A DNA stretch of 64,000 nucleotides from Takifugu bimaculatus (Eukaryota > Chordata > Actinopteri > Tetraodontiformes > Tetraodontidae), in contig CP034993.1 in assembly GCA_004026145.2 (NCBI GenBank), positions 6,008,465 through 6,072,464 on the forward strand, in the 5' to 3' direction. A program made the position numbers and the translations under genes. Below the pieces are notes generated by a model. That model worked only from the letters and a program-made list of their open reading frames with translations, was not told the DNA's origin and made no database searches. Below are positions 23,401 to 35,107 of the stretch, in pieces (positions within the stretch are counted from its first letter, which is position 1; each line of letters begins with the position of its first letter).

Positions 23401-24290
23401 TATATTTAGCATCAATTCTTGTTTAGTTCTTTCAGAACTTTATAGTATATTTATAGTATGTATTTATAGTAGAATCAATCATGAATCATGTATGTATAGT
23501 TGGTTGAAAGTGACCTTTTGTCAGTAAGAGGTGGAAAAAGAATCTGTCTAAAACTGCAATGGAATCTGGGTCAGATTAGTTAACAGATTTGGAAAAACTA
23601 CAACGTGGCAGTTTGGAATCAGGTCACTGCTGGAAAGAGCTGGAAAAGATCAAGAGGCCCAGCCAGCTCGACTCTGATATCCAAGTCAAAGGAAACAAAA
23701 CAACATTCTACATGTTAATGACGATATTTATTAATATATTATCATTATCAATACATCCACTACATCCTCACTGTGGAGATGAGTCTGACAGGATGAGGCA
23801 GGTGAACCTCTGAAAAATTCTACAAAACAAAGATTTTTCTTCTTATGTTCTTTAGACACAACTGTTCTAGCTCATATGAAAATAGATCACTTGCACAAAG
23901 GTGGTGCTCTGGCATGTAGCTCATAAACCCACACCCTCAATGTCTAAAAATTAAAGATGCAAAAATATTTTTACCAATAAAAAAAACAAAAGTGTAAGAG
24001 TTATTTGTCTCATTCTTTAGTACAGTGCTTAGTTAAATTAATTTAATGGAAAGTGGTTGCAGCATAATAGCTAAGAAAGTTTTGGATTAATGTGTAGCCT
24101 TTCCTTGTATTGCTGCAGAGTGCGAGGAAATAAATTTCATCTTAATATCATCATTGGACCTGAAAGAACCATTATAGGGAACATTTTATTTATTTGTTTA
24201 GTTATTTATTTAAGAGTAGTTCTGTTATTTAACTAATAATCTGACATTTCTATTTCCCATGTTACTTTTAGAAGCTATTTGTTAATGTGA
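20440..24290. other. Intergenic AT-rich DNA, only short repeats
   Basis: No coding exon or RNA gene recognised. Contains a purine tract (20,475-20,530), a copy of the dispersed 80-bp repeat (21,615-21,693), a (TA)n run at 21,897-21,921, and a degenerate interspersed repeat at about 22,610-22,800 (CACTCCAGCTTTCTCCACA through GGCAGCTGGGATATG) of a type common in vertebrate LINE/SINE tails. Confidence 0.5.
21897..21921. repeat. (TA)n microsatellite
   Basis: About 25 bp of TA dinucleotides, followed by further AT-only sequence to 21,980. Confidence 0.9.
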
Positions 24291-24299
24291 ATCTGCCAG

Positions 24300-24760
24300 A
24301 TGTTTAACCGTGATTGTGTGTCACAGTTTGCTTCTCCAATCAGGACAGTATTTAGGCCCCAGCTTTTCAAACACTCTCTGCAAGATTGTTTCCTGCCTCT
24401 TGCCTTACTTTATAACATTATTTTCCAGACTGATTTCTTCTTGTCAATCCTGCCTATTCCTGCTCTGCCTGTCTCACCTCCACCCCAGTAAATCAACTTG
24501 TTTTTGTCCTGATCTGGTGTCTGCTTGCTCCTTGCCTCTTTCACCTTCTGCTTGATTTCCTAAACCCATAGACTCTGTGGATGACTATGAGTTGGTTTAC
24601 TTACCCAGGCAATTTATTCTCCGGATTCTTTCCTCTTTGGATTCATCTTTTGTTGCAAGACCGACATATCTTAAATCACAACTAATTTTTCGTCTGTTGC
24701 ATTTGGGTCCTGCCTCACTGTACTCTTGTATCATTTCAAAAATAGACCATTGACCTAAAA
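24300..24760 (+). mobile_element. Possible gypsy-type LTR remnant
   Basis: Pyrimidine-rich, transcript-like stretch with CAGTATTTAGGCCCC (TATA-like) and TTGCATTTGGGTCCTGCC, features shared with the 3' ends of fish gypsy LTRs. No flanking duplication or partner LTR identified. Confidence 0.3.
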
Positions 24761-25269
24761 ACCTCACCTACAAATGCGATTTGATGATTTGAAGTTGTCA
24801 CATTTGTAAGCTTACATTTGTAAGGCAGATCAACCCCCACCATTAGACCTCACCTCTGCTTAAAGAAGGTTTCCCCCAGACTGGGAGGAGCCACTTTTTT
24901 GTCTTTTGTAATTGATTATATCACCTCAGATAGAATTCACTAATTTGGTGGTTTCCTCCCTTCATTATTTTCTCAACACCTCCTGTTGTCAGGAGTTCAC
25001 GAGAATTCATGTGAATATACTTAAATGTTCCATGTGAAATGGCCTCTTTTTTGTTAGGTGACATTATTATTCTTTTGATCTCAATGGAATAGTAAAGATT
25101 TAATATAATGTCCAATGACTTTTCAATATTTCAACCCAGGAGTCAGAGCTGTTCTTCTATGTTACAGCATTCACTCACTACCTTGCCTGACTGAATAATA
25201 AAGCATGACAATAAAATAAACCATATATTAAGAAGGAAATAGTTACTTTTCCTGTCTGCCTGATGGATT

Positions 25270-25785
25270 ACCTGAACTGTGCAAGCCTGTCCGCTGCTAC
25301 CCGAATAACAAGTCATTGGTAACTGTCATTGCCTGCTTGTCTGCTCTTGTGCTGAGCTGGAAAATTCAACTCACTCTGCCAGGCCCCTCTTACAACCCAT
25401 CTGATTTGGCTTCACCTGTTGCTTCTGCCTAGGCTGTATTTAAGCCACGGCAGTGCAGTTCTGCTTTGCCAGATTGTTATCACTCCATGCCTAATTCTCC
25501 AGCACTTTTTTTTGCCGGATTTACTGGTTTTGACCCTGCCTGCCTTGGTCTTCTCTTCTCTATTGATGCCCTGGTAAACCTAACAACCTTCTGTCCCTGT
25601 TTAAGAGTTTTTGCCTTGTGTTTATTTGGACTTTGTCCTCCTGTGGTCTTGTGGTGTTTTTGATTCCTTCTGTGATGTTACCCCCAAGCATTTAATACAG
25701 CCGTTTATTAAAACTGCCCTGGAACTGCTGTGTTGTGAGTGGATCCCAACACACCTGTGTCAGGTAACACACAAAGTCAAGACTA
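25270..25785 (+). mobile_element. Gypsy-type LTR remnant
   Basis: Contains a TATA-like GTATTTAAGCC at about 25,436, a C/T-rich body, and the end TGTGAGTGGATCCCAACACA. A near copy of that end (GCAAGTGGATCCCACCACA) lies at 45,340-45,360, directly before a gypsy gag gene, which supports the LTR call. The start is not defined. Confidence 0.5.
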
Positions 25786-25910
25786 TGCTCAACAAGAAGA
25801 AGCCTGCCTTCAAGAGCAGAGACAGGGAGGCCATGAAAGCAGTACAGCAGGAGGTGAAACACTGTGTGAAGTGAGCCAAGAACACCTGTAGGAGAAAGGT
25901 GAGGACATTT
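25768..25910 (+). mobile_element. LINE fragment (endonuclease-RT linker of the Rex1/L2-like group)
   Basis: Encodes MLNKKKPAFKSRDREAMKAV on the plus strand. This matches, residue for residue in pattern, ALLNKKKRAFTAGDLAELRS of the LINE at 55,883-59,312. A stop follows shortly. Confidence 0.6.
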
Positions 25911-26718
25911 TTCAAGCAAAACAGTTTTCATGTCTGTGCTTGCTGAGCTTGAGCTTGGGTTGAATGTACACACTGTTGTCTCCCTTTCTTTGCACAATGT
26001 GCTTTAACTTGTCCCTGAGATCCTGGGTGAATTAACTCGATGCATCATGGCAGTTCCAGTCCAATGTGTCACTGTGGTTATTCTGGATATTTCTTTAGAC
26101 TCACAGTTCCTGTCTGGATTTTTGAGCTAAATCTGTACTAACATGAGGAAGTAGTGCATTAGATTGGAACCCTTGCCCTTTTGTAGTGACAGATGTATAC
26201 TGATAATTTCAGTAATAGTTTAGAGCAGTATTGTTAGCATTGGGTAATCTTTTATCTTAAATTCATGCAAGAATGCGAGTGATTATGTTTTGAATATTTT
26301 AGTGTAAAAGAAGCACTAAAATGGCTCGAGACAGTCTAATAGGTGGACATTCAAGGAGGGTTTATTGAATTAGTTCTTGGCATAAGAAAAACTCTTTGCA
26401 CCTTGGTTAATTGATCCAACAAACATGTGATGTAATACATTTGATACAATCATTTTGAAAAAAAAAAAGATAGTTCTGGATCAGCTGCTTCAATACCTGT
26501 GCAGCAGTGTTGCCTGGCAACAGTCTTCATATTGCTGAGTGCTAACCTGAAAACTAAGATCACCCTATACCACCTGAAGGAAGAAACAAACTCTTTTTAA
26601 AAAAAAGCAAGACTAAAGTCTGACTGAAGTCAGAGGGTATAATCCTGAAAACATGAATTCAGAATTTAAACATCTGCCTTAATCATCATCATCAGCAGCA
26701 GCAGCAGCAAAATTATAC

Positions 26719-27768
26719 CTGCATGAGGAGAGCCACAGGTCACACTGTAGGACATCCATAAGTTAACCGCCATCAGAAATGTAGCAATGAAAGTGAATGC
26801 CTGCGAAAATGGCACAGAAAACCAATTGTGTCATCAGACCTAACCTATGACAGCTTATGGAGTGAAAAGGTGTTATAGGAGTGAAAGGTTTCACACACTG
26901 AAGCTGTGACCAGCGTTGAGACTCTTCACAGCAGCAACAATGGAGACAATGTAGGCAAGAACGGCAAAGTGGAAGAACTCGTGCAGCAGCAGAACACACA
27001 AGAACTCATAGGATGGTGTGTTACTGACATGGTTTCAGATAGTTCCACATTTGCGGCCATTGGGGCCAAAGTAAATAACTTACCGGAAATAAAAATTTGG
27101 TTCCTAAATTGTTCCCTATTATTCCAGATGGGACCATTTGGATGTTTTATTAAAACAGACAATCTCAGGGCTCTTTGGTTTCACAGAGCAGCTGTAACTT
27201 TGACTTCAACATTTGCAATAATAAATTGGGTCACAATGCAACTAAATCATTCTTTTTCTTTTTTTTACCAAAACAGATGCATTTTCACTATCTGTAACTC
27301 TCAAACTCTCATGAGACCCTAAAGCAAGCAACTCCAGTTCATTCCTCTCTCTTTCTAAAATATACCTTCACTTTACATTGAAAAACAACACAATTATGGA
27401 CATACAGCAGTAGGGCACTAGAAAAGACCACAGCTAGAGCCCATCCACCTGCCTGAATGCAAACAGACTGCTGACCCACAATCACACATACATACTGGAC
27501 ACCTTGGACCACTGCCTGCCCTGTGAAGCATGTGCCATTGTACCTCTCCAGGCAGCTTAAGTTAAAGAAATCTAAAATGCTTGACAACCAGACAAAAGAC
27601 CTCTTTCCTTCCTACTTTTCTGACAGCTTATTGGTGGACAGGGAAAGCCAGTTTCTTTACCATGTTTATAAAAAATAAATCTTGAGTCTACGGTGGCCAA
27701 ACTGAGATAATGGCATAATGAACCATCTTCATTTATAAATATTTATATCTAGAATTACTAGTCATGCA

Positions 27769-27823
<55 letters not shown>

Positions 27824-29022
27824 CAATAGGTCAGGTTTAGCTGATATTGTTTTTCAAGTATAAAATGAATATACAACACTATTGTGGATCAAGAGATCCC
27901 TTCTTGATGCTGAATCAGACAATCAGACAATTGTTGTCACAGCCCCAGAGCAATTAAAGAGTTACAATTGTCACTGTAAGAAACCAATTAGAGTGATTCT
28001 TACTGTGAGTGGCCAGGTGATGCAGCTCATCTTGGATTGTCACTTGAACAAGTGCATGAGCAAGAGGATGAGGGAGACCCCAAGGAACCACATTAGTACC
28101 ACCTCAAAGAACCAGAATGCAGCCCAGTCTGGCCATCCATGTGCACAGTGGACACAGCACAATAATTAAGAGTGCCACCTGAAAAAAGTCGTGTTATTTC
28201 ATGTTTGTGGTTTTCCACTGCATCTAAAGCTAGCATTTTTCTAATGTATAGGATGGTCATCCTATCTACGTGACTAAAAAAGTTATCAAGGATAGTAAGG
28301 ATATCAGGATAAGCCATAAAACCTGAATACAAACTGGAGGAAAATGTGGTCACTGGAAATGTCTAATCTAGATTGTAATGAACAATTCTGTGTGCATACA
28401 TATCATATCAATCCATATTATACAAATATCTATTGGAATATGTGTTTTACATTTTGCATAGGGTTTCTAGTCTTTCATTGGCTCCATATATTCAATGGAA
28501 AAGTATAACTTCACCACAGAGGCTGCACCAAGATGGTACAGGTTCAACGAGGAAGCTCTATTCATCATTCATAAGTGCTTTAATCCAAAAAATATTTTTT
28601 AACAATGCTTTTAAATCAATGTAGATATGGCTTTTTTCTATCTATTAAAAAAAAGTAAAATTTGAGACAGTTAAAAATTAGCTGCACCTAAGTCACACAC
28701 TTCCTGACCCTGTTCGAAGGTCTAAGGATGGAGGATGTCACAACTGTGTAACTTGTATAGCCCTCTGAGGCAAACAATGTTTATGATTTTAGGCTGCAAA
28801 TAAATTAAACTTTTTTTAACACTAAAGAAAGAAACAAGCTGCCTTTTTCAATGTGATTTTATTTTTTTTAAAGAACACGCACCCAAATGGCAAACGTTAG
28901 CTAACATGTTCCACTTCATATGCTTGGATACTAACGATGGGACCCAGCTTTAGCAGTCCTGGGATGGTCCGAACATCGCCAACATCCATGATTCCTTCTC
29001 CGGAAGACTGGCTGCTTGCCAT
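26719..29022 (-). pseudogene. cmtm7-like: CMTM7-like MARVEL-domain membrane protein, inactivated
   Basis: Exons, minus strand: 29022-28936 (MASSQSSGEGIM... GLLKLGPI), 28178-28004 (FFEVVLMWFLGVSLILL ... CITWPLT), 26980-26897 (EFFHFAVLAYIVSIVAAVKS) and 26800-26719 (AFTFIATFLMAVNLWMSYSV). Order, exon phase and spacing of four hydrophobic helices fit CKLF-like MARVEL proteins, closest by memory to CMTM7, which in mammals sits in the plasma membrane and vesicles. Breaks: exon 2 is 175 nt, one too many, with a frameshift near 28,155; an in-frame TGA follows HLFK; the exon 3 acceptor reads GCAC where CAG is expected; the exon 3 donor is weak. The final short exon was not found. The start faces siglec15-like across 288 bp. 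Sequencing error could explain one lesion but hardly all. CMTM6 or CMTM8 are less likely alternatives. Confidence 0.68.
27770..27822. repeat. (ATT)n microsatellite
   Basis: About 53 bp of ATT/TTA trinucleotides, in the second intron of the CMTM-like pseudogene. Confidence 0.9.
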
Positions 29023-29310
29023 CGTTGTCGTTTTGACGGCATGCGGCAAAAAGCCTTGAAAAATTGCGAGTCGGGAGGAAGTTCAGCTGCTACGGACCGG
29101 AAACACCTGAATACCACACCATGTCAAGTTAACTGAACAAACAAATTTTTCCGGGGATTCCTTTCACAGTAAAAGTCAACAGCAACAAAAAAACATCAGC
29201 AATAGAAACTCCACAAACATTTCCCATATGCACAACACACATTCAAAGAGTTCCATCTCTGAGTCTTCCGTCTATGAATCACACGCACGAGTTATTCTAT
29301 CAGAAGTGTC
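29023..29310. promoter_or_regulatory. Intergenic region between head-to-head CMTM-like and siglec15-like starts
   Basis: The first ATGs of the two divergent genes lie 288 bp apart. The half near the CMTM start is the more GC-rich (CGTCAAAACGACAACGATGG on the minus strand). No clear TATA box. A shared or bidirectional promoter is inferred from spacing alone. Confidence 0.4.
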
Positions 29311-29378
29311 ATGATGAACATCGAGTGGCTCTGCAGAAACTTGGGTCTGTTGTTACCCGTTATAGGAGGTATGTTAAA

Positions 29379-29460
<82 letters not shown>

Positions 29461-30758
29461 ATTTGATGATGACCTGAATCATATTACTAGATTATTTCGT
29501 ATGATGTTACCATGAATAAGGTGCCTGAGGTAAACTGAAGAATGATGGAAATTTCTCACATGATGAAGATGAAAAAATTTTGGAAACATTGTTCTATGAA
29601 CCATGATTTGTTCTACTGTGATTTGCTGGTCATATTGCCATACTTATATGTCAGAAAAATGTAGAATGGTGGTGCTTTTAGTGTATTAAATGCTATTTTG
29701 TGACAGGTTGGTCTTTTTCCAGCAGTCCTCGGGTCTACAGATGACAGCTGGTCCATGAATATACAACCAGAGGTCCGAGCAATTGATGGCTACCCAGTGG
29801 TTCTGCCCTGCACTTTCAGCCATCCACGATATTCCCAGCATTCCTCACTGCAGGTGTTTTGGAGCCTAGGCCATGGTCCAGCTGCTGTCATCCTGTATCG
29901 CTGCACCAGCACGCCTGCACTCCCTACCTGTGATCCTGGACCAAAACAGGACCAACGCTATCGGCTGGAGGGGAACCCCAAGGAGCATGACCTGTCGCTA
30001 CGAATTACCAGTGCCACTCTCCAGGACAACGGTCGCTACTACTGCCGAGTTGAGGTCCAAGGACAAAACCACATCGCTTTTGAGGACAAAATGGGAACTA
30101 GACTACGAGTAGAAGGTAAATCTGGACAGAATAGGGTCAGGGGTGGGGGGTGAGCTCACAAGCAAACTTTTTTTGTTGCTATGGATTAAAAAGAGGGACA
30201 TGAATGTGCTTTTTACTTGTGTAGCCTGTGGCTGAGGTTTGGGTAGGGGTGGGTGATATTCATAAACAGTAGTAATTAAGTCTGCCAGCAGATGGCGACA
30301 GATGATTTGTTTTTATGTCTGCAGCACCCCCGAAGATTTTGGGGCTAACGGTGGAGGGCAGTGAGCAGTCAGGATTAAGAGCTGTATGTCAAGTCCAGGG
30401 CTCCCCACTGCCAGATGTCCAATGGCTCAGCACGGTTGACTCCCTGGAGGTTTTTTTGGCTGGATCATTAGCCCAGGAACCCGAGCACAACCACCATATA
30501 GTTAGCCAGCTGACAAATGTGGCTGCAGGTCAACAGTACACCTGCAGTACATCCAACCCACTAGGGCGAGATCAGTCAACCTTGTACATGGTGGCCTTCC
30601 AAGCCCAACTACCTGAACTTGGGGCCCCAACTTATGTGTTTCTACTTATCTCTATGTCTCTGGTGCTCAAAGTCTTCCTCCTGATAGGGACTTTGATGTT
30701 GATAGTTTGGGAAGGTCGGCAGAAATTCATCTGCTGGAAAGAGACTCCAATCAAATAA
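29311..30758 (+). CDS. siglec15l: Sialic-acid-binding Ig-like lectin 15-like receptor (three exons)
   Basis: Exons 29311-29368, 29723-30115 and 30325-30758 have GT-AG introns in matching phase and total 885 nt, 294 aa. Order: signal peptide (about residues 1-20, LGLLLPVIG), V-set Ig domain (about 28-150; VLPCTF and DNGRYYCRVEV give the core cysteines), a second Ig domain (about 153-245; AVCQV and YTCSTS), a transmembrane helix (about 253-278) with a lysine at 266 (SLVLKVFLL), and a 16-residue tail without ITIM. Family knowledge: Siglec-15 binds sialyl-Tn through an Arg in the YxCRVE motif, present here, and pairs with DAP12 through the membrane Lys. Roles in osteoclasts and myeloid suppression are known in mammals only. 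AATAAA lies 40 bp past the stop. The start was chosen because only this ATG opens a signal peptide that joins in phase. Confidence 0.85.
29379..29458. repeat. (CA)n microsatellite
   Basis: About 80 bp of uninterrupted CA just inside intron 1 of siglec15-like, ten bases after the splice donor. Confidence 0.95.
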
Positions 30759-30797
30759 TGTTGATGTTTCTTAATATTACACATAATAGATTAACAA

Positions 30798-30803
30798 AAT
30801 AAA
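30798..30803 (+). promoter_or_regulatory. Polyadenylation signal AATAAA of siglec15-like
   Basis: A canonical hexamer 40 bp after the TAA stop, followed by a T-rich stretch (TGTCTGTTTATTTTTTCTTT). Confidence 0.65.
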
Positions 30804-31159
30804 TGTCTGTTTATTTTTTCTTTGTGTAACATTTAGATCTCTAAACACATGCTACCCAAAGAGTTAAAACATTAAAGATGATTGATTATCTGATTCAATG
30901 ACAAACCAAAGTCATCAATATTCCATTAATTTCATGTATCAGATAAATAAATCTCTCTTTCTCCCTCTCTCTCTTTGAGTTTGCTTCTCATATTTTCCTT
31001 CTGAATATTTAAATCAGGATTTTATTATAGTTCATCTTTTGTGATTAATGTTCTGGAGCTTTTTGGCATCCATTCTTCTCTACCATGGATCCAGCATGAT
31101 CTATCAGTGCCAGCAAAGGTGGTTTCCTGACAGTGACGGTCAAACATGGAAAGAGATTA

Positions 31160-31340
31160 TATACCGTAAATTTTGGATTACAGACCGCACCTGATTAAAA
31201 GCCGCATAATCTAATTTTAGAAAGAAAATCAATTTTGTACTTATACAAGCCGCACCGGATTTTAGGCCGCAGGCATCCAACGTAGTAATATGAAAAATTA
31301 GATCGAAAACATTCAGTACCGGTATATGTTTTTATTACCG
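31160..31340 (+). mobile_element. Possible pogo-related MITE end
   Basis: TACCGTAAATTTTGGATTAC followed by repeated GCCGCA blocks resembles the terminal regions of the two pogo-type elements at 142 and 6,757. The right end is not clear (ACCGTAAG at 31,337 may be a remnant). Confidence 0.4.
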
Positions 31341-31515
31341 TAAGAAACGAGTCACTGACGAGTGACAAACAGACACCTCTAAAATCTACTATTTCCTAAA
31401 GGATTAAAACAACCTTTCCTGGGACAGTTTACCTGGCATGACAGAATTGATATCAGTGATGATCTAATGCTGATGACACACTTCCGGTTGTCAGCCTATT
31501 CAATGGCATTTTTCC

Positions 31516-34500
31516 TCACATTGGAAAGAGCAAGAAGCCACTGAAAGTGCTGTGGTGGTTGCTGTTGTCCCAGATCTGAGTGTTGTGCCACAACTGTAAT
31601 GACAGTGTGTCTCCCTGTTCCAGCAGCAGGGCAGCACCATTTGATGCTGTATCACTGCCTTCTCCAGATGGTTGCTCATGGGCAATTAGTTGGATCTGTA
31701 TGCCATTTTTGTAAAGAACGGCACTCATGGGGAAGTTTGTAGGAGCGTTAGCTGTGAATCGAATGTAGTAAACTCCACGTACAGGTGCTGTGAACATACC
31801 TGAGGACAACAGAAGGGTTGAGGGTTATTTTGAAAGGCAACAATTTCCATTGTAATTCTTTACCTCACTGCAACAAAACATGGTCATTTAAACAGTAAGG
31901 TATTCCAACTCAGTCAGTATGTTGTGCTCCAAGAAGGTAAAATATTTTCATCACTACATTTCCTTCCTAAATTTAAAAGAACAGCTGTTGCATGTTGAAT
32001 ATTGTCACTCACCTGTCTCAGAGTTGTACGCCTGTCCAATATTTGTCAAAATGTCTTTATAGATAAGTGTTTTGCTTCCGGAAGTTGTCTTCTGAAGACC
32101 ATTACCCCCAAGAGAAACAGCAAATGCCACCTTTGGCACATCTGCAGAAAAGAAGAAAAAGTAACAACAGAATATTTTAATTTTTGAAATTTTGCAAAAT
32201 CAAAACCATAATAGGTGGTTGTTGATTCTCAATTTAAGGTGACACATAAATAATCAAATATTGGATGGACAGGCATCCATCATGCAGTGCTTACTGAGCA
32301 TTTGGCAGTTAAGGACCTTGCTTAAGCTCGCTGTAATGTTTAGTCAACAAAATTAAGTCCATTGGTAAACAGAGGAGTACTTAAAATTGGGGTGAGGAAA
32401 GCTGAGAAGGAGTGGAGTTTTCAGGAAAAATTATATACAGTGTTTTTTTTTCTTCTTCACCACTTTATCACTTTCAGGGTCATAGGGAGGGTGCTGGAGA
32501 CTACCGAAGCTGCATATGGACAAACACAGGTACTATAGAACAGACCACCACCTCAGCTAACTGGGACACCACCTCAGTTAACCAAGCAACCACTTAGGCT
32601 GAACAGGACACTACCTCAACTGATCGAACCACCACCCCAGCTGACCAGATCAAATGGCCAGTCTGTTGTAGAGGATAGAACAACTGCAGCACAATGATCT
32701 TATCAGTCAGTACTAGGCTATGAGGATATGTAGTGAAGGATTACTCGGAGGTCACCTAAATGTATGGAGCTTGGCGTCAAAAAAGGGTCAAATAGAGCAA
32801 TTACTGATTAATTTTAAAACTGATTTCTTGGGTTTGTCTTAAAACATGGTTATCACCTTTGTCTCTTAAAGTCACCATTAGAATGCCTGGTAACAATACC
32901 TTCAGAAAAGACTGATTAGAGGGGAAAGGCGCAGGTGTTCTTCTATATGTTAAAAATCACCTCAAATGTCATCAACTGGAACTACCTACTGAGACCCAGT
33001 TGGAATATATTGGTGATCACACCACACTTTATATAAGTATGACCTTTACATTATCTATGTATCTAAAACAAACCAAAGTAGATTTCTATGACCAACCTTA
33101 ACGTTATTTAATTTATGTGACCACAAGACAGATTTCATCTTAGTAAGCAATTTTTTCATAAATTGAGACAAAAAATAAGACAGATGAAACTTTAAAGCAT
33201 TACTGACAACTACGGCTTAACTCAGTTTATAAATACACCAACCACAATAACCAACCAATCACAAACTAAACATTGACCTGTTGTTTACAAACCAACACTA
33301 CATAAATCACCATCACTTGCAGCTTTGTAACTGGAATATCTGACCATAATGCAGTTGTCTTCCATAGAAAACTTTCTAAAAAGTGATTCCAAAGTTAATT
33401 TCAATATCTATAGAATAACAGGTCAATGAATAATAATATACCAGTAATTCCCAAAAGTTAGCAACGCATTTTAACCTCACATTAAATGAACTGTATTGGA
33501 TTGCAACAGTTTCTTCAGACGACCTAGATTTAAGTATATTTAAGTATTTTTCAACTAAAATTGTGGCCAAAATGGCAACATTCTCTAAAGGGGGAAGAAA
33601 AAGGGAAAAACAATCATCCATGGTTGACTCCAGATTGCATACAACTAATAAAAAGAAGATATCATCTTCTTAAAGTTGCACTAAAATCAAGGTTAACTGT
33701 AGATAAGCAAAAGCTTACATCTGTAAGCAACAAAGTCCCTCAGATAATACGGAAGGCTAAGGCAAACTTGTGAATATCATCAACAATGCAAAAGGAAAAA
33801 GTTAAAAAAAATGGAATATAAAGAAACTTACTGGCAAACAGAACAAAAAAAGATAAGATGAAGATAGAAATAAACATCAATGTAAAATTGACGACAAATC
33901 GCAATAGAATTTGTACAGAATTTAACAACTTTTTCATAGACTTTGTTCAAGAAATATCTCAAATGTTCCATCCTCCTGAGTATGAATCCATTCCTATCAA
34001 TGATGCACGACCGATCTTTATTATAAAGGAGATTTCAGATTATGCTGAACATAATCAGTAAACTGACCAGCTCTAAAGCTAATGATGATTTTGATCTTGA
34101 GGTCAGTTTCAAAACAGAGCATAAAAACACAAAAAAGAGCATAAAAACACTGCTGTCATCTCCCATGTCTTCCTATGTCATTATGTCTTCTCATTTTGTT
34201 TTCTATTATGTTTTGTGCTGCATGATCACTTGCCCATGCGCCATTGTCTGTCTAGATGTTTTTTGTTAATATTTAAAGATTAACTGTGTCTAATGTGTAA
34301 GTGAACTAAAGTTACATCATGAGTGGGTGTAACCCTACATTTTAAAATGTTACTAATTTTATGATGCTGGCATGTTACCTCTTACCCAGGGACAATGGAT
34401 GAAAAATAGCTTTATTTATGCTAATACTGGCACATTTACAGAAATGTTGATTAATGTGTACTCTCCCTGATAATAAATCAAATAAAAAGTGCTGGCATCC

Positions 34501-34972
34501 AGTAGTGGGTCAGTAAAAGTGGTTTGTCAATCCTGAAACTCACCTCTGACTAATCTCAACTCTCTCTCTGCAGCCTCCAGGTGCTCTTTGAGACCTAAAA
34601 ATACAGAGAAACAAAACAGAATCAGGAAAGTTTAACAAAATCCGACTAATAAAATTGATGGAAACTTTATCAAGAGAACGGTGAGAATTTTGATGAAAGT
34701 AGCAACAACAAGCAAATTCATACCCTGATTTTCTGCCTGAAGCTCTATTACTGAAGTCTGAAGGGTCTTAAGTTCAGCATTAAAGTCCATTTCAGTTGTT
34801 CGGTTATCCACCCTAAAAAATAAATGGCCACCCTTAGGCATCAGCATTCAATTATAATTACAGGGGTTCAAAAAATTCACAGAGGAATGTGCACTTAAAG
34901 TTTTCATTACATGTCTTGTAGAAATTGTAGAATTAAAATTGTCACAAAAGTTAGGAGGGGATTTCTTCTCAT
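31516..34972 (-). CDS. Secreted C1q-domain protein A (five exons)
   Basis: Exons: 34972-34911, 34812-34724, 34594-34544, 32141-32013, 31799-31516; phases match and the total is 615 nt, 204 aa. A hydrophobic signal peptide (LLTFVTILILQFL) is followed by a coiled-coil-prone linker (LKTLQTSVIELQAEN, LKEHLEAAERELR) and one C1q domain (about residues 70-204; AFAVSLGGNG, TNIGQAYN, YYIRFTA, LLLEQGDTLSLQLW, FSGFLLFPM). No collagen repeat is present, so it is C1q-like/cerebellin-like rather than a complement C1q chain; such fish proteins form trimers and many respond to infection. It is a tandem sister of gene B with the same 51-, 129- and 284-nt exons, and its ATG lies only 135 bp beyond B's stop. 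The short first exon is the weakest part of the model, supported by phase, signal peptide and a TATA box. Confidence 0.84.
32546..32650 (+). repeat. 21-bp tandem repeat, five copies
   Basis: Five imperfect 21-mers of the form CACCACCTCAGCTAACTGGGA. Translated in one frame they give Thr-rich heptads (TTSANWD, TTSVNQA, and so on) with a stop in the third copy, so no protein is claimed. They lie in intron 3 of C1q gene A, beside a degenerate LINE/SINE-tail repeat at 32,450-32,530. Confidence 0.7.
32850..34160 (+). mobile_element. Decayed APE-type LINE fragment
   Basis: Plus-strand coding traces in shifting frames: VTGISDHNAVVFHRKL near 33,328-33,375 (the SDH motif of an apurinic-type endonuclease), then NHPWLTPDCIQLIKRR (33,615-33,665) and EFNNFFIDFVQEISQM (33,918-33,965), which is the linker before the reverse transcriptase. 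Many stops. The clade was not determined. It is antisense inside intron 3 of C1q gene A. Confidence 0.65.
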
Positions 34973-34995
34973 AGTGCTATATTGTGAAGGGGGTT

Positions 34996-35001
34996 CTTAT
35001 A
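34996..35001 (-). promoter_or_regulatory. TATA box of C1q gene A
   Basis: On the minus strand CTATAAGAACCC lies about 25-30 bp before the ATG at 34,972, inside the 135-bp gap to gene B. This supports an own promoter for gene A. With so short a distance the 5' UTR must be very short, or transcription starts elsewhere. Confidence 0.45.
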
Positions 35002-35107
35002 GTGGGTCTGCTCGTCTTTGTAATATATTGGGTACAATGATTGTGGTACCTCAAATTCTGTTGGTGTATTGCTAGTGTAAGGGGCCAGGTAGTTTCTTTT
35101 GCCATAC

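Noticed and set aside
27339..27587. An additional CMTM exon in this 82-codon minus-strand frame
   Set aside because: It is hydrophobic, but it lies between exons that already join in phase and does not match the domain order.
29274..29477. Open frame with a long His-Thr run
   Set aside because: It is translation of the (CA)n microsatellite in intron 1 of siglec15-like; the real exon 1 uses a different frame at 29,311.
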